A program made the position numbers and the translations under genes. From NCBI GenBank assembly GCA_903927495.1, contig CAIYNH010000100.1, positions 1 through 6,026 on the forward strand: a stretch of DNA of 6,026 bases, in the 5' to 3' direction. Origin of the DNA: an uncultured beta proteobacterium. GTDB taxonomy: Bacteria > Pseudomonadota > Gammaproteobacteria > Burkholderiales > Burkholderiaceae_C. Position 1 is the first letter of the stretch; every line of letters starts with the position of its first letter. Below, piece by piece: positions 5,175 to 6,026 of the stretch. The notes below the pieces were generated by a model. That model saw only the letters and a program-made list of their open reading frames with translations, did no database searches and was not told where the DNA came from.

Positions 5175-6026
5175 TCAGAATTCCGCTTTGAGGGAAACTT
5201 GCACACTCCGTGGAGCCTGATAAATGTAGGTGTCATAGGGCAGAGTCTTGCCGGTACTGATCGATGTAACGGTTTGACTGTCAAGTAAATTGAACACGTT
5301 GAATTGCACCTTGGCCGACTTGGCGAAAGTGCCAAAATTTTTGATCGTATAAGCCACTCCCAAATCCAGATTTCCATACGCCGGTGTCTGGTAGTAGTCA
5401 AAATATGGCACGCCGCCAATAGCCGCTTTGGTTGCATCAAAGTCTTTCTGACGAACGGCACCGGTGTACTTGTAAATCAACGAACCAGACCATGCACCTT
5501 GGCTGTAAAGACCCCCCACTGCAGCCGTCATTTCAGGCGCACCTGAAATTTGCTGACCCGTATCACTGGCCGTTGCACTGTTGATGGAGCCGTTGACATA
5601 TGCTGAGAAACCGCTGCCAATCACATAGGCCATTTGCCCCTCAACACCTTGGTAAGTTGCACCGCCAATATTGATAAACGCTGCATCTGCACCAGCCAGG
5701 TTGTTTGAAACAATCTTGTTCGTGAATTCGATTCTGTAAATGTCGGCATCCCACGTCATGCGGTCTGATTTGCTAACAATGCCGACTTGATAGTTGGTGG
5801 ATTTTTGAGGTTCAGAGCTATTTTTGCTTGGGTTGGCGATGTAGAACGTCTTCAGGTCAGGTATTTGAAAACCGTTGGCATATTGCCCGTAAACCGATAA
5901 GTCAGAATTGATCTTTTGGTTGACCGTCAGGAAAGGTAAAGTCGCCTTGTAGTCAACTGAGGCGACGTGGTTGAGCTCCCGAGACGTTTGCTCCACAGCT
6001 GAATTCACTGAGCGCGTAATGCTGAC
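5175..6026 (-). CDS. TonB-dependent outer-membrane receptor, C-terminal part (N-terminus beyond right edge)
   Basis: The frame is open to the right edge, giving the last 283 residues; the GTG at 6008 is internal, since the frame continues upstream of it (VSITRS before it). The visible part is the end of the 22-stranded barrel: VYGQYANGFQIPDLKTFY (45-62), NYQVGI (78-83), GATYQGVEGQM (122-132), FNVFNLLDS (242-250) and a last strand ending RSVQVSLKAEF with the C-terminal Phe that the Bam machinery recognises. Alternating polar and aromatic residues through the barrel fit a beta-barrel. The plug domain and TonB box are outside the window. Such receptors bind a scarce ligand and import it with TonB energy. 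Siderophore, vitamin, sugar and phosphoester receptors share these features, so the substrate cannot be read here; the two downstream phosphoesterases make a phosphorylated ligand or metal cofactor an inference worth testing. Confidence 0.9.
   Translation of the reverse strand, partial: VSITRSVNSAVEQTSRELNHVASVDYKATLPFLTVNQKINSDLSVYGQYANGFQIPDLKTFYIANPSKNSSEPQKSTNYQVGIVSKSDRMTWDADIYRIEFTNKIVSNNLAGADAAFINIGGATYQGVEGQMAYVIGSGFSAYVNGSINSATASDTGQQISGAPEMTAAVGGLYSQGAWSGSLIYKYTGAVRQKDFDATKAAIGGVPYFDYYQTPAYGNLDLGVAYTIKNFGTFAKSAKVQFNVFNLLDSQTVTSISTGKTLPYDTYIYQAPRSVQVSLKAEF

Noticed and set aside
5159..5461. 100-codon minus-strand frame at the receptor 3' end
   Set aside because: It is an alternate-frame shadow of the receptor barrel, whose strand pattern and terminal Phe are convincing.

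Overview
The window reads as one co-directional block on the minus strand of a Gram-negative bacterium. Base composition looks close to 50% G+C by eye. Protein style (compact ExbB/ExbD/TonB proteins, an OlsB-type acyltransferase, a TonB-dependent receptor ending in Phe) suggests a betaproteobacterium, probably Burkholderiales and perhaps a Comamonadaceae-like lineage. That placement is an inference from protein style, not a database result.

In the direction of transcription (right to left) the layout is: the C-terminal barrel of a TonB-dependent outer-membrane receptor (cut by the right edge), exbB, exbD, tonB, a secreted purple-acid-phosphatase-like metallophosphoesterase, and a second secreted calcineurin-type metallophosphoesterase. 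A 152-bp non-coding gap follows. The last gene is an ornithine-lipid-type N-acyltransferase (olsB-like) that runs off the left edge. The first six genes are packed with gaps of 2, 2, -4 (overlap), 57 and either -1-like or 28 nt, and no terminator is visible between them, so they look like a single operon. The left-hand acyltransferase has no plus-strand alternative: it starts at a GTG codon with a good Shine-Dalgarno and is open to the window edge.

The 152-bp gap carries the most informative regulatory signal. It holds three tandem 7-bp half-sites at exact 11-bp pitch that resemble PhoB-binding (Pho box) half-sites, placed just before the olsB-like gene, and a sigma70-like promoter further upstream. 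Ornithine-lipid synthesis is a known phosphate-starvation response in some bacteria, where it replaces phospholipids. Together with two exported phosphoesterases and a dedicated TonB energising module, this supports a phosphate-scavenging locus: phosphoesters would be bound or imported by the receptor or hydrolysed in the periplasm, while the membrane is remodelled to spare phosphorus. The receptor substrate and the phosphatase substrates are not shown by the sequence.

No RNA genes, insertion sequences, CRISPR arrays or long repeats were seen.
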